A stretch of 64,000 bases of DNA from Nocardioides jejuensis (GTDB taxonomy: Bacteria; Actinomycetota; Actinomycetes; Propionibacteriales; Nocardioidaceae): assembly GCF_004337475.1 (NCBI RefSeq), contig NZ_SJZJ01000009.1:1-64000 (forward strand), written 5' to 3'. Positions 26,680-34,818 of the stretch are shown here, piece after piece. The translations under genes were made by a program, and so were the position numbers. The notes beneath the pieces are model-generated. The model did not search any database. It was given only the letters and a program-made list of their open reading frames with translations, and was not told where the DNA came from. Position 1 is the stretch's first letter. The number at the start of each line of letters is the position of its first letter.

Positions 26680-27797
26680 ACCCGGGCACCGTGAACCGGG
26701 GAAGCGTGCAGGTGAGCGCACGCGGAGGACGCAGCGTCCTCCGTGCCGCGGCAGCCGTCGAGGCGGCCGCCCTGCGCTCGCTCGCGCTCGGTGCCACGGT
26801 GCCTCTCTCGGTGTTCGACAATCCGCTCAGCCGCCTGCTCGGCGATGCGCTCGACCTCTCCGCGCTCGACCGGCTGGTCGGCGGCTCCCCCGATGCTCAC
26901 CCGGTACGCCGCAGCGGCGGCCGCCAGGCCGCTGCAGGGTCGCCCCTCCCCGGCGCTGGCACCGCAGCGCACCATGGCGGGATCGGTGCAGCCGCCGCTG
27001 GAGCGGTGGCCGGTGCCGGGTCAGCGACACCCCGCGGCATCGGCGCCGTCGCCGCGGCCTCGGCGCGTGCCCTGCAGCCCGCGGCAGGCGTGGGCTCCTC
27101 GGTCGCAGCAGCTCGCACGCGCACGGCGTCGACTCGAAACGCAGCGCGCAGCACGGCCGCCGCTACCCGAGCGAGCAGCACCGCGAGCGCCGCGCGCGCG
27201 ACGGGATCCCGGGCGACCGCAGCCGCTCAGGGTGGCGGCACCGCCCGGCCCGCCGATGGACTCGACCCGACCCGCGTCAGCGCGCCAACGTCCACCAACG
27301 CCCTGCGCCAGGCCACCCGGCCGGGCCGTCGCGCAGGCGCTGAACCAGACGTCCCGCAGGCACCAGCAATGCGCTCGCACGTCCCCAGCGGCCGAGCGCC
27401 CGAGCGGGCGAATGACCCCGGCGTGGCCTCCGGTTCCTCCCGCCAGGCGAACGCCGGTGGAATCACGCGAAGCGTCGACAGGACGGCGATCGCACCGGAC
27501 GGGGTGTCCGCGGCGTACCCCGATCTGGCCCGCGCCGCCAACACCACCCAGCGGGACTTCTCCGGCGGTGGCCTCGCAGAGCTCGTCGCCCGCTGGCAGG
27601 ACGGTGAAGGCCCCGGAGCGCCGGACGCACCCGAGGGCGGCTCGATCGGCGGCTCGCCCGTGTGGACGCCCCTGTCGAGCACGACCTTCGACCACGAGCG
27701 CCCCCTCCGCCTCGACGACGAGGACCGCATCGAGGTCGCGCTCGAGCAGATCCTGCGCCGCGAGGTCGAGCGGCACGGACTCGAAGGAGGACGCTGA
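26676..27797 (+). CDS. Low-complexity Ala/Arg/Ser/Thr-rich CIS protein, function unknown
   Basis: 373 residues from a GTG that overlaps the previous stop (GTGA), with GAGGTGA upstream. Residues 1-75 are folded-looking ('LRAAAAVEAAALRSLALGATVPLSV'), about 80-270 are disordered and rich in Ala, Arg, Ser, Thr and Gly, and the last 30 residues form an acidic helix ('LDDEDRIEVALEQILRREVE'). Codon use matches the neighbours. It occupies the tape-measure position between chaperone and hub, but lacks long helices. A linker, cargo adaptor or atypical tape measure are possible. Confidence 0.6.
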   Translation: MNPGTVNRGSVQVSARGGRSVLRAAAAVEAAALRSLALGATVPLSVFDNPLSRLLGDALDLSALDRLVGGSPDAHPVRRSGGRQAAAGSPLPGAGTAAHHGGIGAAAAGAVAGAGSATPRGIGAVAAASARALQPAAGVGSSVAAARTRTASTRNAARSTAAATRASSTASAARATGSRATAAAQGGGTARPADGLDPTRVSAPTSTNALRQATRPGRRAGAEPDVPQAPAMRSHVPSGRAPERANDPGVASGSSRQANAGGITRSVDRTAIAPDGVSAAYPDLARAANTTQRDFSGGGLAELVARWQDGEGPGAPDAPEGGSIGGSPVWTPLSSTTFDHERPLRLDDEDRIEVALEQILRREVERHGLEGGR

Positions 27798-28792
27798 TGG
27801 CGCTCTCCCGGCCCACGGCCAGCCTCCAGCTCGACGGCGCGAGCCCGTTCGGCGGCCCGCTCGACGCGGCCCAGGCGGCACTGCTCCGACTGACCGTCGT
27901 CCTGTCGGTCGACGAAGCGCACGACTGGGTCGAGCTGCAGCTCTGGCGCGACTCGCTGCTCGCCGAGGCGTCCCCCGGTGCGAAGCTCGTCGTCGGACTC
28001 GGCGAGGCTGACAGCACGGAAGACGTCCTGACCGTCGAGGTCGCCGGCTGCGACGTCTCGGCGTGGGGCGCAGTCCTCACCGGCTACGCCCCGAGCCGCC
28101 GCCTCTCCTCCACCTTCGTCGGGCGCGCGTACGTCGACAGCTCGGTCGCCGACGTCGTCTCCGACCTGCTCGGCGAGGGCGGAGTGGACGCGGGCACCCT
28201 CGACTCCGGCCTCAACCTGCCCAGCTTCCACGTGGACCCGCGCCGGTCGGCCTGGGCGACGCTGCACGACCTCGCCCGCCTCTCGGGATGCCAGATCAGC
28301 ACCGGGGCCGACGGTTCGCTCTCGTTCACCCCAGTCCCTGGCGCGAGCGCCGGCGGCGGTCTGGGCGCAGCTGCCGCATCCGTGGCTTCGGCCGTCGGAC
28401 TGGGCGGCACGGACGAGCTCCGGGAGGGCGCCGAGCTCCTGTCGTTCCGGATCGGTCCGCGCCAGCCGATCACGGCGGTGGCGGTGCAGTCGCCGATCGC
28501 GGTGCCCGCGGGCCTGCTGCTCGCCGAGCCTGACAGCGGCTCCGGGGCGCCCGTCGACGTACTGCCGTCCGCACGGACTCCCGAGCTTGCGGATGCGGCG
28601 ACCTCGACGCGCGACGCGGCCGCGCGCCGGCGTACGCGCAGGGGCCGGATCTCCGTGCCGGGGCGGCCGGGACTGCGCGCGGGAAGCACCGTGACCGCGC
28701 GGGACGGCGACTTCCGGGTCCTCGAGGTGCGGCACGTGCTCGACAGCGTGACCGGCTACCGGTGCGACCTGCTGCTCGAGGGGGACCAGTGA
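27797..28792 (+). CDS. Baseplate hub protein, gpD-like
   Basis: 331 residues from the ATG overlapping the previous stop (TGATG). The N-terminal 'TVVLSVDEAHDWVELQLW' and the following 'VAGCDVSAWGAVLTGY', 'SVADVVSDLLGEGG' and 'HDLARLSGCQISTGADGSLSF' reproduce the pattern of P2 gpD / T4 gp27-like hub proteins, which form the ring above the spike. A Gly/Ala-rich loop near residue 185 and an Arg-rich segment near 275 are extra. It is directly followed by the spike gene, as in VgrG-type fusions, but is separate here. Confidence 0.85.
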   Translation: MALSRPTASLQLDGASPFGGPLDAAQAALLRLTVVLSVDEAHDWVELQLWRDSLLAEASPGAKLVVGLGEADSTEDVLTVEVAGCDVSAWGAVLTGYAPSRRLSSTFVGRAYVDSSVADVVSDLLGEGGVDAGTLDSGLNLPSFHVDPRRSAWATLHDLARLSGCQISTGADGSLSFTPVPGASAGGGLGAAAASVASAVGLGGTDELREGAELLSFRIGPRQPITAVAVQSPIAVPAGLLLAEPDSGSGAPVDVLPSARTPELADAATSTRDAAARRRTRRGRISVPGRPGLRAGSTVTARDGDFRVLEVRHVLDSVTGYRCDLLLEGDQ

Positions 28793-29463
28793 CGACGTTC
28801 GTGGGGGTGATGAGCGAGGTGGCGCGCCGCGAGCTCGCATCCCATCGTGCCCTGTCGCTCGGTGTGGTCACGGAGAGCTTCACCAACGCCGGCGGCAGCG
28901 GCGAGCACCACCTGGACTGCAACGTGCGCCTGCACGGATCGGGCCTGATCCTGCAGCACGTGCCCGTGGCCGTGGCGCGTCCGGGCCTCTCTGCCGTCCC
29001 GCGCGTCGGCGACCTGGTCGTGCTCGGGTTCCTCGACGGCGAGGTCAACGGTCCGATCCTGCTCGGCTCGCTGCACGCCGACGGCGTCCCCTCACCCGAT
29101 GCCAGCCCGGACGAGGTCGTCTACGAGGTGCCGGACGCCGGTGGCTCGGCACGACGCGTGCAGCTGAAGCTGCCCAACGGCAACACCGTGACCGTCACCG
29201 ACGAGGAGGTCACCATCGACTTCGGGGGCACCTCGGTGAAGGTCGAGAACGGCGGCGGGATCACGCTCCAGGCAGCGGGCGACATCAGCATCACCGCCGG
29301 CGGCAACCTCAAGCTCGAGTCCAACGGCAACGTCGAGATCAAGGCGCTCGCCAACCTCGAGGCGAAGGCGTCGGCCAACGCGACCGTGCAGAGCAGCGCC
29401 ACCGCCACCCTGAAGGGCGCGGTCACCAGGATCGCCGGACTCACGAGCTTCTCGGCGGGGTGA
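28789..29463 (+). CDS. Baseplate spike protein, gpV-like
   Basis: 224 residues from a GTG overlapping the hub stop by 4 nt. An OB-fold-like part (residues about 10-105, with 'VAVARPGLSAVPRVGDLVVLGF' and 'GPILLGSLH') is followed by a repetitive C-terminal region with short strands ('VTVTDEEVTIDFGGTSVKVE', 'GGITLQAAGDISITAGGNLK') that would form the trimeric beta-helix needle. This is the gpV/gp5 layout. No lysozyme domain is fused. The next gene encodes the PAAR tip that caps the needle. Confidence 0.88.
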   Translation: MTTFVGVMSEVARRELASHRALSLGVVTESFTNAGGSGEHHLDCNVRLHGSGLILQHVPVAVARPGLSAVPRVGDLVVLGFLDGEVNGPILLGSLHADGVPSPDASPDEVVYEVPDAGGSARRVQLKLPNGNTVTVTDEEVTIDFGGTSVKVENGGGITLQAAGDISITAGGNLKLESNGNVEIKALANLEAKASANATVQSSATATLKGAVTRIAGLTSFSAG

Positions 29464-29804
29464 GCGACATGTCCGGTCTTCCTGTCTCCCTCGGCTGCAC
29501 GGTGTTGTTGACACCCGGTGCCTCCGGTCCCCCGGACACCGGCGTGATCGTCGCGGTCACTCAGGCCACAGCGCTGGCCAACGGTCTCCCGCTCGCGGTG
29601 ACCGGGTCGATCTGCCAGATGATCAACTCGGTGAGCGGCGTGCCCTATCCGCTGCCGATCGGCTCCGCGGGCGCCTCGACCGGCGTCACCATCGACGGAC
29701 AGGCACTGGTCCGCATCGGCGACATGATCCCGTCCGGCTCGGGGGTGCTGGCGATCCTCGGCCCGCCGGCGACCCCCACCGTCATCGACGGGAGTGCGCC
29801 ATGA
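29460..29804 (+). CDS. PAAR-like spike tip protein
   Basis: 114 residues. Short repeated beta strands rich in Gly and Pro ('GCTVLLTPGASGPPDTGVIV', 'VSGVPYPLPIGSAGAS', 'GQALVRIGDMIPSGSGVLAI') match PAAR-like proteins that sharpen the spike and can carry effectors. The classical PAAR histidines are few, so metal binding is uncertain. The GTG at 29460 overlaps the spike stop; the ATG at 29469 is an alternative. Order spike-PAAR-gp25 agrees with contractile systems in general. Confidence 0.75.
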   Translation: MSDMSGLPVSLGCTVLLTPGASGPPDTGVIVAVTQATALANGLPLAVTGSICQMINSVSGVPYPLPIGSAGASTGVTIDGQALVRIGDMIPSGSGVLAILGPPATPTVIDGSAP

Positions 29805-30292
29805 GCCGCCGGACGTACGCCGAGCTGACGCGGCTGCACCAGCGCCTCGGCCGGGACCTGCAGCTCGCGTGGGCAGGACCGTCCGGTGCCTTCACCGACG
29901 GCGACCTCGCGACGACCCGCGAGCCGGGACCGCCCGGCGTACTCCTGGACCTGGCGGTGGCAGCAGAGGTGCCGCAGGCGGCGCAGTTCCTCGTCAACCG
30001 GCTGATGACCCGGCGCGGTGAGCTCGCACCGCTGGGGCACCCCGACTACGGCAGCCGGCACCACGAGCTGATCGGCGAGCCCAACAACGAGCGCACCCGC
30101 AACCTCGTGAAGCTCTACATCCTCGACGCGCTGCGGCAGGAGCCACGCGTGGCGAAGGTGCTCTCCTGCACAGTCACCTCGCGTCCCTACGAACGCGACA
30201 CGGTCCGCGTCGTGCTCCAGATCCGGCTCATCGAGAAGGACGAACCGCTCAACCTCGTGGTGCCCTTCGACCTCGGCGGAGGTGCGTCATGA
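29801..30292 (+). CDS. gp25/gpW-like baseplate wedge protein
   Basis: 163 residues, ATG overlapping the PAAR stop (ATGA). After a helical N-terminus the typical gp25 pattern appears: 'VPQAAQFLVNRLMTRRGELA', 'HPDYGSRHHELIGEPN', 'RNLVKLYILDALRQEPRV' and a strand 'RVVLQIRLIEKDEPLNLVVPF'. gp25-like proteins connect the sheath to the wedges and nucleate sheath assembly. The length is somewhat greater than a minimal gp25. Confidence 0.88.
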   Translation: MSRRTYAELTRLHQRLGRDLQLAWAGPSGAFTDGDLATTREPGPPGVLLDLAVAAEVPQAAQFLVNRLMTRRGELAPLGHPDYGSRHHELIGEPNNERTRNLVKLYILDALRQEPRVAKVLSCTVTSRPYERDTVRVVLQIRLIEKDEPLNLVVPFDLGGGAS

Positions 30293-32109
30293 GCTTCGCT
30301 GCCGAGCCGTTCGGCACGTTCGTCGAGGACCTGCTGGCCAACCTGACCGGCGGCACCAGCCGGGTCCGCTTCCTCTTCGTGCCGGCCGAGCGCCCGTTCC
30401 GGCTCGCCGAGCACGAACGCGTGCAGCCCGGGACCGTGCGTGTGCACGGCCTGGTCGACGGATCCTTCGCCGAGTTCGTGCGCGGCACGGACTTCCGCGT
30501 CGAGGTGGACGGCACGATCACGTGGGCGGGCGACGCGACCGACTTCAAGCCCGCAGCAGCACGGCTGCCTGACGAGGGCACCGATGTCTGGGTCGGCTTT
30601 GACCGGGTGCCCGGCGACAGCCCACCGCTGCTCAACGACCGCAACCCCGGCAGCGTCCTGCGGACGCTCGCCGAGTCCTTCGCGCGTGAGTTCGCGGTCC
30701 TTTCGCAGCAGCTCGAGCTCGTCTACGACGCGGCCTTCGTCGACACGGCCACCGGCCGCGACCTGGACCAGGTCGCTGCCCTGGTGGGCGTCGTACGCCG
30801 CGGGGCGACGCACGCGCGCGGCGAGGTGGCGCTGCGACGTACGACGCCCGCACCGGCCGACATCACGGTCCCCGCCGGGACCCTCGTCTCCACGAGCGAG
30901 GCACCGCGGGTGACGGTCGAGACCACCGAGACCGTGACGCTTCGGCGCGGAGCCTTCTCCGTCGGTGCCCCGGTGCGTTCCCAGGTCTCCGGGCCGGCAG
31001 GCGTCGCCCCGCGCGAAGCCCTCTCCGTCCTCCACCGGCCGATCTTCGGCATCGACCAGGTGCTCAACCCCGACCAGCTCACCGTCGGCGGCGGCAGCGA
31101 GACCGACGACGAACTGCGCGGCCGCGTGCGGCGTGCCCTGGAGACGAGCGGTCGCTCGACCGTGGGCGCGCTGCGGGGTGCACTGGCCAGCATCGACGGC
31201 ATCCGCGAGCAGGACGTCCTCGTGCAGGAGGACCACCTCAACTCCCCCGGCCTCGTGCACCTGACCGTGTCGGCGAAGATCGACGACGCCACGGCCCTCC
31301 TGGCCAGCCAGCTGCTCGAGGAGTACCGCCCCGCGGGCGTGCGGATCGCGCACAACCTGCCCGACCCCGCCCTGCCGCTGCCGACGCTCGCCGAGGCCAC
31401 CGGCGGAGGCGGCGACGGCGACCCGGCGCCGGCCGGCGTCGTACCCCCGGACCACGTCTTCGACCCGGTCGTCGCCGAGGTCGTCGTGACGCCCGCGTCC
31501 CTGCAGCTCACCGAGGATCAACGCGCGCGCCTCACCGCCGACGTGCAGGCTGCCGTGCATGCGGTCGTCGACGAGGTGGGTGCAGGCGAGGTCCTCGTCT
31601 ACAACCGGATCGTCGCCGCCGTGATGCTCGTCGACGGCGTCCTCGACGCCGTCGTGGAGATCGGCTTCCAGTCCACGGCCGGACCGGTCGATCTGACCCG
31701 CTACAACCTCCGGCCGAACGCCGGGCGCCGGCCGTCCCTCGCCGACGCCGACCTCACCGTGACGCTCCGCGGCGACCGGGTCGTCCTCGACGTCAGCGTC
31801 GAGGTCGAGCGCGGTCCGCTGACCTCGGGCATCGAGACCTCCGACGCCCTCGAGACGATCCGGAAGGACATCAGCGCCCGGCTGAAGCAGGCCTTCGCGC
31901 TCAGCCCCAGCCAGCTGGACCAGGCCCACCTTCTCGGCATGCTCCCGGCCGATGACCGGTACACGGTGGAGTCGATCTCGTGGACCTTCGAGCTCACCGA
32001 CGAAGGGCTGGTGGTCCAGCAGAGCAACGTCCCGCTCACCCTCGACCCGGGCCAGGTGGTCACGCTGCGCTCGGTCCGGGTCAGCGAGCCCGCGGGGATG
32101 ACGTCATGA
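30289..32109 (+). CDS. Baseplate J-like wedge protein
   Basis: 606 residues, coupled to gp25 by an ATGA overlap. Residues about 120-290 carry the gpJ core ('FVDTATGRDLDQVAALVGVVRR', 'VPAGTLVSTSE', 'TDDELRGRVRRALETSGRSTVGALRGALASIDGI'), the fold that dimerises to build the baseplate wedges. The C-terminal half, with a long Gly/Asp loop near residue 380, is an extension with further alpha/beta repeats ('LTADVQAAVHAVVDEVGAGE'). It is larger than phage P2 gpJ, closer to eCIS wedge proteins. Confidence 0.9.
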   Translation: MSFAAEPFGTFVEDLLANLTGGTSRVRFLFVPAERPFRLAEHERVQPGTVRVHGLVDGSFAEFVRGTDFRVEVDGTITWAGDATDFKPAAARLPDEGTDVWVGFDRVPGDSPPLLNDRNPGSVLRTLAESFAREFAVLSQQLELVYDAAFVDTATGRDLDQVAALVGVVRRGATHARGEVALRRTTPAPADITVPAGTLVSTSEAPRVTVETTETVTLRRGAFSVGAPVRSQVSGPAGVAPREALSVLHRPIFGIDQVLNPDQLTVGGGSETDDELRGRVRRALETSGRSTVGALRGALASIDGIREQDVLVQEDHLNSPGLVHLTVSAKIDDATALLASQLLEEYRPAGVRIAHNLPDPALPLPTLAEATGGGGDGDPAPAGVVPPDHVFDPVVAEVVVTPASLQLTEDQRARLTADVQAAVHAVVDEVGAGEVLVYNRIVAAVMLVDGVLDAVVEIGFQSTAGPVDLTRYNLRPNAGRRPSLADADLTVTLRGDRVVLDVSVEVERGPLTSGIETSDALETIRKDISARLKQAFALSPSQLDQAHLLGMLPADDRYTVESISWTFELTDEGLVVQQSNVPLTLDPGQVVTLRSVRVSEPAGMTS

Positions 32110-33485
32110 GCGCCCGGGCGATCGCCGTCCTCGACCGGTTCCCCCGGCACATCGCCGCGAGCGACCCGGAGAAGCGGTTCGAGCTGGTCGTCGGGAGCCT
32201 GGTCGAGTCGCTCGAGGTGCTCACCCGCCAGGCCGCCGACGTACGCCGCGCACACCGGCTCGCCGAGGAGCCGACCGTCGCCGACCTCGCGCTGCTGGCC
32301 GGCCTGCACGCACTACGCGCACCCGTCTACGGCCCGCTCCTGGAGCGGCTCAAGCACCAGTCCGAGCAGCCCGGGTACGACGCCGCGCTGGCGCTCCGGC
32401 GGGCCGTCGTCTCGGGGGCGATCGGTGCGCACGGCATCGGGAACGCCACGCCGCACGCCGTGCTCGCGGCGACTGCGGCGTACCTCGGGTTCAGCATGGG
32501 GACCGTCGTGCCGACGCCCGGTCGCTGGTGGACGCTGGCCCACTGCGACGACCTGCTGGAGACCCATCAGGACCTGCTCGCGCTCGAGGAGAACCCGTTC
32601 CGCCACGCCGACCTCGAGCCGGCGCCCCGGCCGCACGGCCAGCGGTTCCGGATCGTGCGCGGCGGCCTGGAAGACGTCGATGTCACCGTGCGGGTCCTCG
32701 GCGTCGGCGCACGCACCGTGCGCCCGATGGTCGTCGATGTGCTCGCCGGGCACGGGCTCGTGTGGGAGGGCAGCGTGCCCGATGGCTCGGAGCTGCGCTT
32801 CGAGGCGTCGGGGGCCGTCACGCTCGACGGTGACGTGGTGACCGGGTCGGCCTGGGAGTTCCACGGAGCGGTCTTCGCCGACGGCCGCGCGCGACTCCAG
32901 GGCGACTTCGCCTTCACCGATGCCACCACTCGGGAGCACGACGGACACTTCGTCACCACTGCGCCGCTCGCCGACGCGCTGGAGGCCTCCGCGGCGTTCC
33001 CGCACGGGGCAGCGACCACCGGTCCACTGCGGCTCCGGCTCGGCCAGACCTACTGGGCGGCGTTCGTCCGGGTCGACCACACGAGCACGGTGACACCGGG
33101 CGCCCTCGCGCCGCGGACCAAGCACGCCCGCTTCGACCAGGCCGTGCTTGCCGACAGCAACGGCATCGACGGCCCGACCGCCGGCGACCCGTCGTTCCGG
33201 ATCGGCTTCGCATGGGAGGAGCGCGAGCCGTTCGCGGTCCGGATCCTGCTCCCGCGCCGGCTCGCAGCGGTCGACGACGACAAGGGCAGCAAGCTCCGCG
33301 AACCCCTGCGGCAGCTGCTCGACCGCCACCGGGCGGCCGGCGTCGACGTCCGCATCGAGTACGCCGACCCACGCTGGACCGTCGGCACCGGCGTCGTCCG
33401 CGACACCGAGGACGACGCCATCGGGACCGTCGTCGCAGGCACCGAGCTGTGGCCCGACGGCACACCGCAACCAGGACCGAGCTGA
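32106..33485 (+). CDS. gpI-like tail/wedge protein with C-terminal beta domains
   Basis: 459 residues, coupled to gpJ by an ATGA overlap. The N-terminal about 120 residues are helical ('EKRFELVVGSLVESLEVLTR', 'TVADLALLAGLHALRAPV') and fit gpI-type partners of gpJ, which follow it in phage and eCIS operons. The rest is beta-rich, including 'VTVRVLGVGARTVRPMVVDV', and a final 'IEYADPRWTVGTGV'. Such proteins link wedges to fibres. The identity is based mainly on order. Confidence 0.6.
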   Translation: MSARAIAVLDRFPRHIAASDPEKRFELVVGSLVESLEVLTRQAADVRRAHRLAEEPTVADLALLAGLHALRAPVYGPLLERLKHQSEQPGYDAALALRRAVVSGAIGAHGIGNATPHAVLAATAAYLGFSMGTVVPTPGRWWTLAHCDDLLETHQDLLALEENPFRHADLEPAPRPHGQRFRIVRGGLEDVDVTVRVLGVGARTVRPMVVDVLAGHGLVWEGSVPDGSELRFEASGAVTLDGDVVTGSAWEFHGAVFADGRARLQGDFAFTDATTREHDGHFVTTAPLADALEASAAFPHGAATTGPLRLRLGQTYWAAFVRVDHTSTVTPGALAPRTKHARFDQAVLADSNGIDGPTAGDPSFRIGFAWEEREPFAVRILLPRRLAAVDDDKGSKLREPLRQLLDRHRAAGVDVRIEYADPRWTVGTGVVRDTEDDAIGTVVAGTELWPDGTPQPGPS

Positions 33486-33503
33486 GAGAGCGGAGGAGGC
33501 ACC

Positions 33504-34214
33504 ATGCCCCTGACGAAACCCACCCTGACCGCCGTGAGCGCCGGTGAACCGATCACCGCGCAGGGCTGGAACGCGATCGTCTCCGGTCTCGACGGGCTCT
33601 ACGACGCCGTGATCGCGCTCGGCGGAGCGATGCTGGAGGTGCCCGTCACCGGGCCTGATGCGGAGGCGGTCACTGTCATCGCCGAGCCGCTCGGCGAAGG
33701 TCGGCCGGTGCGCGCGCTGCCGCCGTTCGGCACGCGATCGAGCCACCTGCTGGTCGGCCTGACCGACGGGCCGTGGCGCATCCACGTCGCGGCGCACGGC
33801 TACGTCACCGAGACCCGCGACGTCACCCTGCCGAGCACCGATCCGCTGCCGGTCACGCTGACCACGGACGGCGTCGTCGTCCCCGACTTCTTCGGGGTCC
33901 CGACGCGGGCCGTGCTCGACCGGCTGCGTGCGCTCGGCGTCGACGCAGATGCGCTGCTCGACACCACGGGCCGCGAGGTATCGCGGGTTGCGCTCCCGCC
34001 CGAGTACGCCGATGCGCCGGTGCTGTACCAGCTGCCCGGGGCCGGCACCGTCGTACCGGTGGGCATCGGGCGGGTGCGGCTCGTGGTGGCCTCCGCACTG
34101 CGCCGCGACCCCGTCGTCACGATGCCGAGCCTGATCGGCCTGTCCATGACCGAGGCCCGTCAGGTCCTCGAGCGGCTGGGCCTCGTGCTCGGCGACACCA
34201 GCGTGCGGAGCTGA
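33504..34214 (+). CDS. Baseplate-associated protein with a PASTA domain and a half PASTA
   Basis: 236 residues with GGAGGAG before the ATG. Residues about 46-120 look like a carboxypeptidase-regulatory-type beta domain ('GRPVRALPPFG' ... 'WRIHVAAHGYVTETRDVTL'). Residues 123-197 form a divergent PASTA domain ('VVVPDFFGVPTRAVLDRLRALG' shortened pattern, ending 'GTVVPVGIGRVRLVV'). The last 32 residues ('VTMPSLIGLSMTEARQVLE', then GLVLGD) are only the first half of a second PASTA repeat, and the protein stops there. PASTA domains bind muropeptides, so the particle could dock on Gram-positive cell wall (inference). Confidence 0.75.
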   Translation: MPLTKPTLTAVSAGEPITAQGWNAIVSGLDGLYDAVIALGGAMLEVPVTGPDAEAVTVIAEPLGEGRPVRALPPFGTRSSHLLVGLTDGPWRIHVAAHGYVTETRDVTLPSTDPLPVTLTTDGVVVPDFFGVPTRAVLDRLRALGVDADALLDTTGREVSRVALPPEYADAPVLYQLPGAGTVVPVGIGRVRLVVASALRRDPVVTMPSLIGLSMTEARQVLERLGLVLGDTSVRS

Positions 34215-34226
34215 GAGGAGAACGTC

Positions 34227-34817
34227 ATGCCGTTCGAGATCACCGGAGGATTGCCCGACTTCAACGAGATCGATCCGGTAGCCGAGGTGTCCCCCATCAG
34301 GGCAGCCGCCACCGACTTCCGGGCGTCCCGCCTGGCGCGCGACGTCTTCGTCGACGTCGGCACGACCAACATCTCCAGCAACATCTCCCGCAACGGCGTG
34401 CCGGTCGGACCGCTGGCGATCGACCCGGGTCTGCTCGGCACGTTCATCGTCGACAAGCCGGTCCTGCTGGTGAAGGTGGTGTCGCAGAGCGTCGCTCCCG
34501 GCACGCCGGTGCCGGTCGGCACGACGGTCAACGTGGTGATGGCACGGCCCTTCGACCTGCCGATCAAGGTCATCACCGGCGTCCATGAGGCATTCAAGGA
34601 CCTCAGCGTGGCCCAGGTCTTCGACAAGATCGTGCCCGGTCATCCCGAGGTCAACGGCATCGTCACCCGCGCGATCTCCGACCAGGTCACCCCGGCCGAC
34701 ACGGTCGCGGTGAAGGCGATCTTCTCCGGGGCCGGCGTCGAGATCACCGACGAGCCCGGCCACGACCTCGACGCGGCGCTCGAGACGCTCAAGGCGATCA
34801 AGACCTTCGGGGGCTGA
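34227..34817 (+). CDS. PASTA-related CIS protein of unknown function
   Basis: 196 residues, GAGAGGAG upstream of the ATG. Residues 78-107 ('VVSQSVAPGTPVPVGTTVNV') match the second half of a PASTA repeat (Q-P-G-V-G-V pattern), complementing the half repeat at the end of the previous protein. The C-terminal 80 residues are helical ('VHEAFKDLSVAQVFDKIV', 'DLDAALETLKAIK'). No signal peptide. It might be a baseplate spacer or an adhesin subunit that pairs with its neighbour (inference). Confidence 0.6.
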   Translation: MPFEITGGLPDFNEIDPVAEVSPIRAAATDFRASRLARDVFVDVGTTNISSNISRNGVPVGPLAIDPGLLGTFIVDKPVLLVKVVSQSVAPGTPVPVGTTVNVVMARPFDLPIKVITGVHEAFKDLSVAQVFDKIVPGHPEVNGIVTRAISDQVTPADTVAVKAIFSGAGVEITDEPGHDLDAALETLKAIKTFGG

Positions 34818-34818
34818 C

